From CADEEN01 sp031389585 (GTDB taxonomy: Bacteria; Pseudomonadota; Gammaproteobacteria; Burkholderiales; Burkholderiaceae_C), in assembly GCA_031389585.1 (NCBI GenBank), contig JANMSS010000103.1, positions 1 to 20,344 on the forward strand: a stretch of 20,344 nucleotides of DNA, read 5' to 3'. The notes beneath the pieces were generated by a model that was given only the letters and a program-made list of their open reading frames with translations, was not told where the DNA came from and searched no databases. The position numbers and the translations under genes are program-made. Numbering within the stretch: the first letter of the stretch is position 1; the number at the start of each line of letters is the position of its first letter. Shown here in pieces: positions 13,478 to 19,901 of the stretch.

Positions 13478-15395
13478 GGTCGTCGTTCCTGGCCACGGTG
13501 GCGCGGTCCATCAACAGCGCAATCTCGAACTGCGCCTGCGTGGTGTAGGCCTGCAGGCGCTCCTTCTGGCTGACCAGTGCGGCCTCCGCAATCTGCTCGG
13601 CGGCGCGCTGCTGCTCGCGGCTGAGTGCGCTCACGCGCGGCAGTGCGGTGTCGAGTTGGCGCGACAGCGCCTCGATGCGTGCGGCGAACTGATCGAAGCG
13701 CGCCGGCTCATCACGCTGCGCCTGGGCCAGCGCGGCTTCGCGGCGGCTCGCCTGTTCGAGTTGCTGGTCGATCTCGGCCATGGCTTTCTGCGTCGCCCAG
13801 CGTCGTGCGGGCAGGGCCTGGGCCAGTTCCCAGGCCAGCACGCCCGTGCTCAGGCGAACCCGCTCGGCCAGGGCCGCGATCTCGGGGTCGCTGCTTTGGG
13901 TCTTGAGGGCGGCCTGCAAGCCTTCGACGCGGGCCAACAGGGCGCGCTGCTTCGCATCGGCATAGGCGAGGCCGTCGGCTTCGAGTTCGGCGCGGGCCAC
14001 ATCGGTGGTCAGCACATTGCGGCGCTGGCGCAGCTCGGCCAGGGTCGCGGCGTCGGCCCGCGCACCGTCGCGCGTTGCGGTCAGGCGCGCCGCGTAATAA
14101 GCCTGGCGGCGGTTGTCGAGCATGTCGCGGAACACGAGCAGCGTGTCGCGCCACTGCTGCAGGTTGGATTCGAGGAAGCGCAGGTCGCGCACATTCTTGA
14201 AGGCTTCCTGAAACTGATGCTGGGCCAGGACCTGCGACAGGTGCGCCGAGTGCGGCATCTCGGGCAGCTTGCGCAGGTTGCCGAACCAGCCCATCTCGTC
14301 GGCCGGATTGCGCTCGAGCAGGCCGTCGATCAACTTGCCGGCGCGGATCGCAGCGATTGATGCGTCCAGGCGCAGGCCCTCGCCATTGAACTCGATGACC
14401 GCGTGTTCGTAGAGCTTCAAGGACTGGCCGAAGGCGCCCATCTCGGCATGCGCAAAGGGCACCGCGATGCGCGCTTCGAGCACGGCCGGGTCGCTGGCGT
14501 CGCGACTGGCCAACTCGTTCCATGACACCAGCGCCAGCGCGGGTTGTTTGTTCGATGACGCAGCCCAGCCAAAGCCGAGCAGGGCCTTGTTGGCGTGCAG
14601 GCCGTTGATGCGCACGCGCTCGAGCAGGCGCCGCGCGTCGTCGGCGCGCTGGGCCTGCAAGGCGGCCACGCCAAGCGCGAGGTTGGTGCGGTCACGCAGA
14701 CTGCGCTGCTCTTCGTTGTCTGCCGGGGCGCGGCCGATCTCGTCGAGCAGGGCGCTGCCGCGGGCGACGTCGCCGCTTTTGAGCAGGGCCACGCCGAGGT
14801 TGAAGCGGGCGAAAGGGCTGGCCTTCTTCGCATCGGTGCTGATCGCCCCGAGCACGGTCGCGGCGGCGTTGAAGTCGCCGCGCGCCATCAGCAACTGGGC
14901 CTGCAACAGAGTGCGCTCCTCGACCAGCGCCGCAGGCAGCTTGCCTTCGATGCGCGCCAGCGCGCTTTCAGCCTGTTCGTTGAAGCCACGCTGGTAGCGG
15001 ATCTTTGCCAGGTAGAACCAGGCCCGGTCGCGCACCGAAGGCGCCGCGCCCTTCTCGATCAGCGAGGCAAATATCTGACCCGCCTCGCCATGCACGCCAT
15101 AGGACAGCAACAGGCCGCCACGCAGCACCTCGGCTTCGTCGCCGTGCGGCGACAGCCGATTGAAGTGCTGCGAAGTCATCAGGCCGGTGAGGGCGCTGAA
15201 GTGCTTATCCTGGAAGAAGTTGAACAGGGTGTCGCCGTAGTGCAGCGCTTTCACCTGCTGCGCCTCGATCGAGGTGGCCATGCCCTTGGCGCGCGGCGGC
15301 TCGTCGCTGTCGCTCGCCGCGTGCGCGGGCATGCCCGTGGCGAGCGCGCCCGCGATCAACAGCGCGATGGGGGAGAGCGGGAAACGCAGGCGCAT
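13464..15395 (-). CDS. Periplasmic TPR and coiled-coil protein (643 aa)
   Basis: The signal peptide covers residues 1-26 (ending GMPAHA|A), with no lipobox, so the product is probably soluble in the periplasm. Residues about 50-340 show TPR-like helix pairs (for example GGLLLSYGVHGEAGQIFASL, FYLAKIRYQRGFNEQAESAL and FNLGVALLKSGDVARGSALL). The C-terminal third (about 420-643) is rich in Ala, Leu, Glu, Gln and Arg with heptad character, predicting long coiled coils. This combination fits an elongated periplasmic scaffold, similar in layout to GltD-type proteins of gliding complexes (inferred). No clear Shine-Dalgarno is seen before the ATG, and the stop of the gene before lies 12 nt away, so coupling is likely. 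Confidence 0.83.
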   Translation of the reverse strand: MRLRFPLSPIALLIAGALATGMPAHAASDSDEPPRAKGMATSIEAQQVKALHYGDTLFNFFQDKHFSALTGLMTSQHFNRLSPHGDEAEVLRGGLLLSYGVHGEAGQIFASLIEKGAAPSVRDRAWFYLAKIRYQRGFNEQAESALARIEGKLPAALVEERTLLQAQLLMARGDFNAAATVLGAISTDAKKASPFARFNLGVALLKSGDVARGSALLDEIGRAPADNEEQRSLRDRTNLALGVAALQAQRADDARRLLERVRINGLHANKALLGFGWAASSNKQPALALVSWNELASRDASDPAVLEARIAVPFAHAEMGAFGQSLKLYEHAVIEFNGEGLRLDASIAAIRAGKLIDGLLERNPADEMGWFGNLRKLPEMPHSAHLSQVLAQHQFQEAFKNVRDLRFLESNLQQWRDTLLVFRDMLDNRRQAYYAARLTATRDGARADAATLAELRQRRNVLTTDVARAELEADGLAYADAKQRALLARVEGLQAALKTQSSDPEIAALAERVRLSTGVLAWELAQALPARRWATQKAMAEIDQQLEQASRREAALAQAQRDEPARFDQFAARIEALSRQLDTALPRVSALSREQQRAAEQIAEAALVSQKERLQAYTTQAQFEIALLMDRATVARNDDHARR

Positions 15396-15407
15396 CGCGA
15401 GCAGGGC

Positions 15408-15962
15408 TTACTGCCACACCTTGACGTCGAACTCGGGCTGCAACTTGCCCAAGGAGTCCTTGATGCGCAGCTCGACATAGCCCGCGCCGGCGCCCTTGTC
15501 GAACTTGATCGTCGTGCCGCGCTTGTAGTCGCGGTCGTGCGGGCCCTTGCCGGTGAAGAAGGCCACGATTTCGTGGCTGCCGCTCTTCAAATTGCCGAGA
15601 AACACGCGTTGCACGCCGCCGCGGTGCAGGGCCTGCACCTCGAGCGGCGTGTAGAGGTGGTTGGCCACCAGCTTGTCGTCGAGCTTGATCTGCACCGAGT
15701 CGAGTTCGAACAGCATGCCGACGTCCATCGAGACGAACAGCGCGACCTGGGTGCTGGCGGGGAAGAGCAACTCCTCTTCGAGCACGAGCAGGTCGCGGTT
15801 GAGCTTGATGACGTCGCTCTTGGCCTGCTGCACCCGGTCGTCGAGGCCGGCGGGTGCCGTGGCAGGTGAGGGTGCGGTCGACTGCGCGGGCTGCGCGTTG
15901 GCGGCGCCGCACAGCAGGGCCAGCGCGCAGGTCGCGATCGTCGAAGTCAGGGTGCGGGTCAT
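15408..15962 (-). CDS. Secreted 184-aa protein, short coiled coil plus beta domain, unknown
   Basis: The signal peptide ends CGAANA|QP (about residue 23). A Pro/Ala/Thr linker is followed by a short charged helix (41-66, DDRVQQAKSDVIKLNRDLLV), then a beta-rich domain (about 70-184, including VALFVSMDVGMLFELDSVQI and GGVQRVFLGNLKSGSHEIVA). The beta part has the feel of a small PEGA-like or immunoglobulin-like domain, but I cannot name a family. GAGG precedes the ATG. The gene sits between the DUF3570 barrel and the TPR scaffold and probably encodes a periplasmic component of the same complex. Confidence 0.8.
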   Translation of the reverse strand: MTRTLTSTIATCALALLCGAANAQPAQSTAPSPATAPAGLDDRVQQAKSDVIKLNRDLLVLEEELLFPASTQVALFVSMDVGMLFELDSVQIKLDDKLVANHLYTPLEVQALHRGGVQRVFLGNLKSGSHEIVAFFTGKGPHDRDYKRGTTIKFDKGAGAGYVELRIKDSLGKLQPEFDVKVWQ

Positions 15963-15978
15963 GCGGAGCCTCGCGAGG

Positions 15979-17085
15979 TCAGTAGGTGGCGGTGACTAAG
16001 AGCTGGAGCACGGCGGCGCGCAAGGAGTACGCGCTGCCGCTGCGCAGGTCGGTGAAATTCTTGTAGTTCAGGTTGTAGAGCTCGACGCCGGCATGCGCTT
16101 TCAGGTCGTAGCGTCCGGGTTGCTTCTTCCAGTCGAAGCTCAATTTGCCACCGAGCACGACGTTGTTGAACTCCGACAACTGGCGGTTGCGCGAGACGTA
16201 GGCTGTCTCGTTCTGCGCGTTGTCGCTGTAGAAGAGTGCCGCGCCTTGCGTGTAGTAGCGAACGAAGGCGTCGGCCAGGAACGACTCGCCGAGGTAGCGG
16301 CTGTAGCCGGCTTCGAGCGTGTGCGCCTTGATGTCCCAGGTGTCCCAGAAGTAGCGGTACTCGGCGCGCACCGCGTCGCGTGTACCGAGGTCACCGATGG
16401 CACGCAGCTTGATGGCGCGCGAAGACCGCGTGCGCGGATGCCGTTCGGGCACCGTGGCGCCGAAGACGCGCGCCACGCGGTAGGTGTTGCCGAGGAAGCC
16501 CGTGTCCGAAACCGCTTCGAGGTTGACGCTGGCCAGCCACTTCGGCGTCAGGATCTGCGTGACACCGACGCGGTACTGCCAGTGCGTGGCGCGGTCCTTG
16601 AAACCGGGGTCGCCGACCTTGCCAACTTCGTCAGCGGCACGGGTGAAGCCGAGGTTGACGGTCGTCATGCCGCCAAAGGTCTCTTGCGCGATGTCGAGTG
16701 ACAAGCTGCGGGTGGCGTAGTCGGGCTCCTTGCTGGCGCCGACTGCCAGCGTGACCACCGAGTCGCGCACCGCGTAGTCGAGGCCGAGGCCGAAGTCGTT
16801 GCGGCGCTCCTTGTAGGGGCTGGCGGTGGTCACCACATCGATCGACGCGTTGCTCACCGCGTCGACATAGAACGAACCGCTGAGCGAAACCTTGTAGGCC
16901 AGGCTCTTGCGCACCAACACGGCCGGGCCGGTGGCGGTGACGCCGCCGCCCTTGTAGACGTGCAGCATCGCTTCGGCGCGGTCTTCGGGCAGCGTGGCGG
17001 CTTGGGCTGCGCCGGTGGCGAACACGCCCCCGAGCAAGCCGGCGAGCGCTGCGAAGAGGCGGGCTCGGTGGCTACTTGCAGCCAC
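15979..17085 (-). CDS. DUF3570 outer-membrane beta-barrel protein
   Basis: About 368 aa. The start is a GTG at 17085, because GGAGG lies 5 nt upstream and the protein then begins with a signal peptide (ending TGAAQA|A). Upstream residues in the same frame lie inside the DUF4266 gene and look like shadow sequence. The mature protein has repeated alternating polar and hydrophobic strands typical of a barrel. Recognisable DUF3570 features include YKGGGVTATGPAVLVRKSL, SFYVDAVSNASIDVVTTASP and YKERRNDFGLGLDY near the N-terminus. The C-terminus is VTATY, ending in an aromatic residue as barrel proteins do. From memory DUF3570 genes are usually paired with DUF4266, as here. The role is unknown. Confidence 0.87.
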   Translation of the reverse strand: MAASSHRARLFAALAGLLGGVFATGAAQAATLPEDRAEAMLHVYKGGGVTATGPAVLVRKSLAYKVSLSGSFYVDAVSNASIDVVTTASPYKERRNDFGLGLDYAVRDSVVTLAVGASKEPDYATRSLSLDIAQETFGGMTTVNLGFTRAADEVGKVGDPGFKDRATHWQYRVGVTQILTPKWLASVNLEAVSDTGFLGNTYRVARVFGATVPERHPRTRSSRAIKLRAIGDLGTRDAVRAEYRYFWDTWDIKAHTLEAGYSRYLGESFLADAFVRYYTQGAALFYSDNAQNETAYVSRNRQLSEFNNVVLGGKLSFDWKKQPGRYDLKAHAGVELYNLNYKNFTDLRSGSAYSLRAAVLQLLVTATY

Positions 17086-17299
17086 AGCCGCCTCCCTGCA
17101 CACCGGTGGCGCCGCGTGCGGCCTCGCGGATGTCGCGCACATGCTCGCTGTGCTTGGCGGCCAGCGCATCGCGGTTGAAACGCATGATCGGGTCGGCCAG
17201 GCGCTCACGTTCGTAAGGCTTGACCCAGGGTTGCGGCATTGCGCAGCCACCGAGGCCGATGGCCATCAGCACCAGACACAGCATGATCGCGCTTCGCAT
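17072..17299 (-). CDS. DUF4266 small lipoprotein with C-terminal Cys-Gly-Cys
   Basis: About 75 aa. The signal peptide ends in the lipobox LGGC (Cys19). The mature part reads PQPWVKPYERERLADPIMRF, an approximately 25-residue charged helix and a Gly-rich end GVQGGGCGCK. This is the DUF4266 pattern. Three starts are possible: GTG 17308, ATG 17305 (TGATG overlap with the tlpA-like stop) and ATG 17299. I prefer 17299 for the spacing of AAAGAG. The C-terminal CGC could bind a metal or be a thiol substrate of the thioredoxin encoded just before it. That is inference from position and residues, not known function. Confidence 0.83.
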   Translation of the reverse strand: MRSAIMLCLVLMAIGLGGCAMPQPWVKPYERERLADPIMRFNRDALAAKHSEHVRDIREAARGATGVQGGGCGCK

Positions 17300-17304
17300 G
17301 TCCA

Positions 17305-17826
17305 TCACTCTTTGAGAAGGGCCCGAACCTGCTCTTCGTAGGTTTTCTCGACGCCATCGCGGTAGCCGCGGTGGATGTGGCGCACGCGGCCCTCGCGATC
17401 GATCAGCAGTGTGGCTGGCATCGCGCTCATGTCGTAGACGCGGCTGACCTTCTTGTCACTGTCCAGCAGCACCGGGAAGTTCAACCCGAGCTTGGCTGCG
17501 AGAGCGGCCGCGGCGCGCGGGTCGTCGTCGATGTTGACGCCCAGCAGCACGAAGCCCGACTTGCGGTAGCTGTCGAAGATGCGGTTCAGGTGCGGCATTT
17601 CTTGGCGGCAGGGGCCGCACCAGGTGGCCCAGAAGTTCACCAGCACCACCTGCCCGCGTTGCTCCGCAAGGCGCAGGTTGGGGCCGGCGACGCTGCGCAG
17701 CGTGAAGTCCGGCGCCTGCGTCGAGAGCTGCACCGCAGCCCGCGTGCTGCCAACGGAAGTGGCCAGCAGCAGCGCAAGCGCCAGGCTCCAGCGTTTGCTG
17801 ACTTTGACGGACATGGCGGGGTTCAT
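17305..17826 (-). CDS. TlpA-like periplasmic thioredoxin
   Basis: A 173-aa protein with an N-terminal signal or anchor segment (residues 10-30). A thioredoxin-fold domain of TlpA/ResA type follows: APDFTL (38-43), VVLVNFWATWCGPC (60-73, active Cys70 and Cys73), VNIDDD (98-103) and the cis-Pro in AMPATLLID (Pro137). It would reduce disulfides in the periplasm, for example on apocytochromes or on lipoprotein thiols. It is encoded directly before DUF4266 and DUF3570 and in the same run as two heme-motif proteins, which suits a role in preparing cysteines. GAGG lies 8 nt before the ATG at 17826. A second ATG at 17814 is possible. Confidence 0.92.
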   Translation of the reverse strand: MNPAMSVKVSKRWSLALALLLATSVGSTRAAVQLSTQAPDFTLRSVAGPNLRLAEQRGQVVLVNFWATWCGPCRQEMPHLNRIFDSYRKSGFVLLGVNIDDDPRAAAALAAKLGLNFPVLLDSDKKVSRVYDMSAMPATLLIDREGRVRHIHRGYRDGVEKTYEEQVRALLKE

Positions 17827-17834
17827 GCGCAGCC

Positions 17835-18452
17835 TCAGAAGTAGTAGGTGAAGCCGCCCGTCAGCTCGAGGTTGTGCGTGCTCTGGCGCTTGCCGAGCAG
17901 GTCGAGCGAAAAGACGTGGTCGCGAATGTCGAACTGCACCGCGGCCCGTTCGGTGAGCAGCAGCCGGCCGCCCAGGCCGAAAGCGATGGTCTGGCTGCGC
18001 TGCTGGTTGAACTTGGTGCTGCCGACGCCGGCGACCAGGTAGATCGCTGTGGCCTTGGCGCGGCGGGCGGTGGGGAAGACTTCGCCAGGAAGCAGGTTGT
18101 AGCCGGCCGAAAACTCGTAATAGCTGAGCTTTTCCTTCGGGTCGGTGAAGATGCCGCCGGGCAGCACCTGGCGGAAGGCCTCGTCGCTGATCTTGCTCTG
18201 GCCGAGCGTGGCTTCGACGAACCAGTCTTCGGTGACGTGGTAGCCCAGGCGCCCGCCGACGACGGCCGCGGCGCCGAAGTTCTGCGTTGCATAGGTGCCA
18301 GCGAAGAGCCCGACCGCGATGTCCTTCGACGGGAACTTCGGCAGCTTGACTTCGCGGCGTTCGACCTCGGGGACGATGACCTGCTGAGCCAACGTGGCAT
18401 TGACGGCGAGCATGCCGAGCACGGCAGTGCAGAGCGAAAGGGTTTTGTTCAT
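17835..18452 (-). CDS. Small outer-membrane beta-barrel protein (205 aa)
   Basis: The signal peptide comprises residues 1-22 (ending NATLA|QQ). A short linker VIVPEVERREVKLPKFPSKD is followed by an eight-strand-type barrel pattern (about 45-205), with alternating residues and Gly/aromatic girdles, for example AVVGGRLGYHVTEDWFVEAT and YYEFSAGYNLLPGEV. The C-terminus is GGFTYYF, whose terminal Phe is the usual signal for outer-membrane assembly by BAM. It resembles the outer membrane beta-barrel family described from Myxococcus and some Gammaproteobacteria. The start is the ATG at 18452; the longer in-frame extension lies inside the upstream gene. It lies 13 nt after its likely paralog. Confidence 0.83.
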   Translation of the reverse strand: MNKTLSLCTAVLGMLAVNATLAQQVIVPEVERREVKLPKFPSKDIAVGLFAGTYATQNFGAAAVVGGRLGYHVTEDWFVEATLGQSKISDEAFRQVLPGGIFTDPKEKLSYYEFSAGYNLLPGEVFPTARRAKATAIYLVAGVGSTKFNQQRSQTIAFGLGGRLLLTERAAVQFDIRDHVFSLDLLGKRQSTHNLELTGGFTYYF

Positions 18453-18465
18453 GGGGGTCTGCTCG

Positions 18466-19254
18466 TCAGAAGAAGAAGGACACGCCGGCCGTGACAGCCC
18501 GGTACTCGGTGCTGCGCTGGTCGGACACGAAGGCGGTGTAGATGGCCCAGTCGGCGCGCAGCACGAAGCGTTCGCTGAGGTGCCAGCGTGCGCCGACGAT
18601 CGCGTGCGCCAGTTTGGCGTCGGTGTTGGTGGCACCGACCAGGCTCAGATTCGGGAAGTTCTTGAACTGGCCCACGCCGACACCGAAGAAGGGTGAGATG
18701 CGCTGGTCGCTCCAGGGCTCGCTGTGCAACGCCATGTGCCAGAAGTTGGTGCCCGAGAACACCCCCTGCACCTGACCCAGATCGCCCTCGATCGACAGCG
18801 TGTCGCTGAGCTTGTAGCTGGCGTAGACCTTCAGCATCGGCTCCGACTTGAAGCGGCCCCAGGCGGCGCCCATCTGCACGCGGCGTGCAAGGTAGTCGTC
18901 GAGCGCAATGTCCCGAAACGTCTTGCTGCTGCCGGCCGCGGTCAACGTGGTCTCGAGTTGCCGGCGATGGACCCAGCCGATTTGCCCGCCCGCGGCGCGC
19001 AGCTTGTACCAGTCGGTGTGACGCAGTTCAACGACCACGGCCTGGCCGCGCGCGACGACGAAAAACACCGGGTAGCCGCGGCCGGGCCCGGTGCGCATTT
19101 CGAGGAAAGGGTCGGAAACCGTGAGTTGTTCACTGACGATGGCCTGGCCGGTGCTCGCCACGGCCGCCGGCTGCTGCGCGTGCGCGGGCCATGCCAGCGT
19201 CAGCAGACACGAAAGGGCGGTGAGGCAGCGAGAGAGGGTCATCGTTGTTGTCAT
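18466..19254 (-). CDS. SH3b domain fused to outer-membrane beta-barrel
   Basis: About 262 aa. Signal peptide 1-26 (AWPAHA|QQ). An SH3b-like domain occupies about 45-101: VSDPFLEMRTGPGRGYPVFF is the typical LNVRSGPG-like start, and GQIGWVHRRQL the typical end. A beta-barrel follows (about 110-262) with alternating strands, ending GVSFFF with a terminal Phe. The SH3b part would sit in the periplasm, where such domains often bind peptidoglycan or proteins, linking the barrel to the wall. The start is uncertain: ATG 19254 (used here), ATG 19242, or GTG 19272, which overlaps the preceding stop as GTGA. None has a good Shine-Dalgarno. The barrel part resembles the next gene's product. Confidence 0.82.
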   Translation of the reverse strand: MTTTMTLSRCLTALSCLLTLAWPAHAQQPAAVASTGQAIVSEQLTVSDPFLEMRTGPGRGYPVFFVVARGQAVVVELRHTDWYKLRAAGGQIGWVHRRQLETTLTAAGSSKTFRDIALDDYLARRVQMGAAWGRFKSEPMLKVYASYKLSDTLSIEGDLGQVQGVFSGTNFWHMALHSEPWSDQRISPFFGVGVGQFKNFPNLSLVGATNTDAKLAHAIVGARWHLSERFVLRADWAIYTAFVSDQRSTEYRAVTAGVSFFF

Positions 19255-19268
19255 TCGTATCGCGGCGC

Positions 19269-19901
19269 TCACTGGCTGTTGCAGGCTCCCGTGGCAGGAT
19301 TGGCGGGTGTGAACATGCTGTCGGCCGCGCTGCTGAACTCATCCTGGCCCTGCGGCATCGGCCGGCCGATCCAGTAAGCAATCAACCGCGCGTTGGCATC
19401 GCTCTGATCAGCAAAAACCACGCCACCGCCGTGCAGGATGTTGAGCGTCAGCGGCTTGGTCAACATCCGGCTTTGCAGCGGTGTTCCGATCACGGCCGAG
19501 CCTTGCGACGAGTAGAAGTTCTTGTACATGTCGCTGGCGCGGACGGCGTCGGGCGTGTTCGCGGGGTTCGCCAGGTCGACCGCCTGTGCGCTTTGCACGA
19601 TGCGCAGCGCGCCACCGGTGCCGGTGCCGTTGTCGTGGCAGCCAGAGGATGCGCAGGTGTTGGTGGAGACGACTCCTCCCTGGTTGATCTGCAATGGGGC
19701 CAGCAGGATCGGGTTGATGCACTTCTGGAAGTAGACGAAGGACAACTTCTGCCCGCCAATGGCGGCGGGGTTCTCGACCGATGCGGGGTTGGACAGCGGG
19801 TTGCTGCCGCCGCCGCCGCAGGCCGACAGAACCGCAGCAGCCACGAGGCCCTTCGACAGGCTCAGGGCGAACGGGGCTGTTGCGCAGTGCACTGCCGTCA
19901 T
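19269..19901 (-). CDS. Lipoprotein with variant heme-type motif CX4CH
   Basis: A 210-aa protein. The signal peptide ends in LSAC (Cys28), so it is lipid-anchored. Residues 10-18 (PFALSLSKG) are encoded by a REP-like repeat (19849-19875). The mature part begins with a Gly/Ser linker, then has KCINPI (Cys near residue 62) and CASSGCHDNG (Cys83, Cys88, His89; bases 19635-19655). CX4CH is an unusual spacing for a c-type heme site, where CX2CH is standard. The C-terminal half includes IYWIG-like helices and KPLTLNILHGGGVVF, typical of cytochrome c-like folds in which hemes are followed by a C-terminal helix. It overlaps the preceding gene by 4 nt (ATGA) and lacks its own strong ribosome site, so coupling is likely. 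Confidence 0.75.
   Translation of the reverse strand: MTAVHCATAPFALSLSKGLVAAAVLSACGGGGSNPLSNPASVENPAAIGGQKLSFVYFQKCINPILLAPLQINQGGVVSTNTCASSGCHDNGTGTGGALRIVQSAQAVDLANPANTPDAVRASDMYKNFYSSQGSAVIGTPLQSRMLTKPLTLNILHGGGVVFADQSDANARLIAYWIGRPMPQGQDEFSSAADSMFTPANPATGACNSQ
19849..19875. repeat. REP-like palindromic repeat inside a coding region
   Basis: The plus strand reads CCCTTCGACAGGCTCAGGG then CGAACGG, an imperfect palindrome (CCC-TTCG pairing with CGAA-CGGG). Its translations in different frames are PFALSLSKG, VRPEPVEG and FDRLRANG, which I know as signatures of a very common intergenic repeat in beta- and gammaproteobacteria. Here it lies in frame within the signal-peptide codons of the lipoprotein gene. 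Confidence 0.75.

Noticed and set aside
11087..13573. Very long open frame (about 828 codons) on the plus strand opposite the large TPR lipoprotein
   Set aside because: High GC with third-position bias opens antisense frames. The minus-strand product has a signal peptide, lipobox and repeats, while the plus-strand translation shows no domain, signal or ribosome site.
14595..15869. 424-codon plus-strand frame opposite the 643-aa and 184-aa periplasmic genes
   Set aside because: It spans two real genes and their junction, and its composition is typical of an antisense shadow.
19255..19272. GTG start at 19272 for the SH3b-barrel gene
   Set aside because: It would create a GTGA overlap with the preceding stop, but the GGAG upstream is about 13 nt away. 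Kept only as an alternative to ATG 19254.
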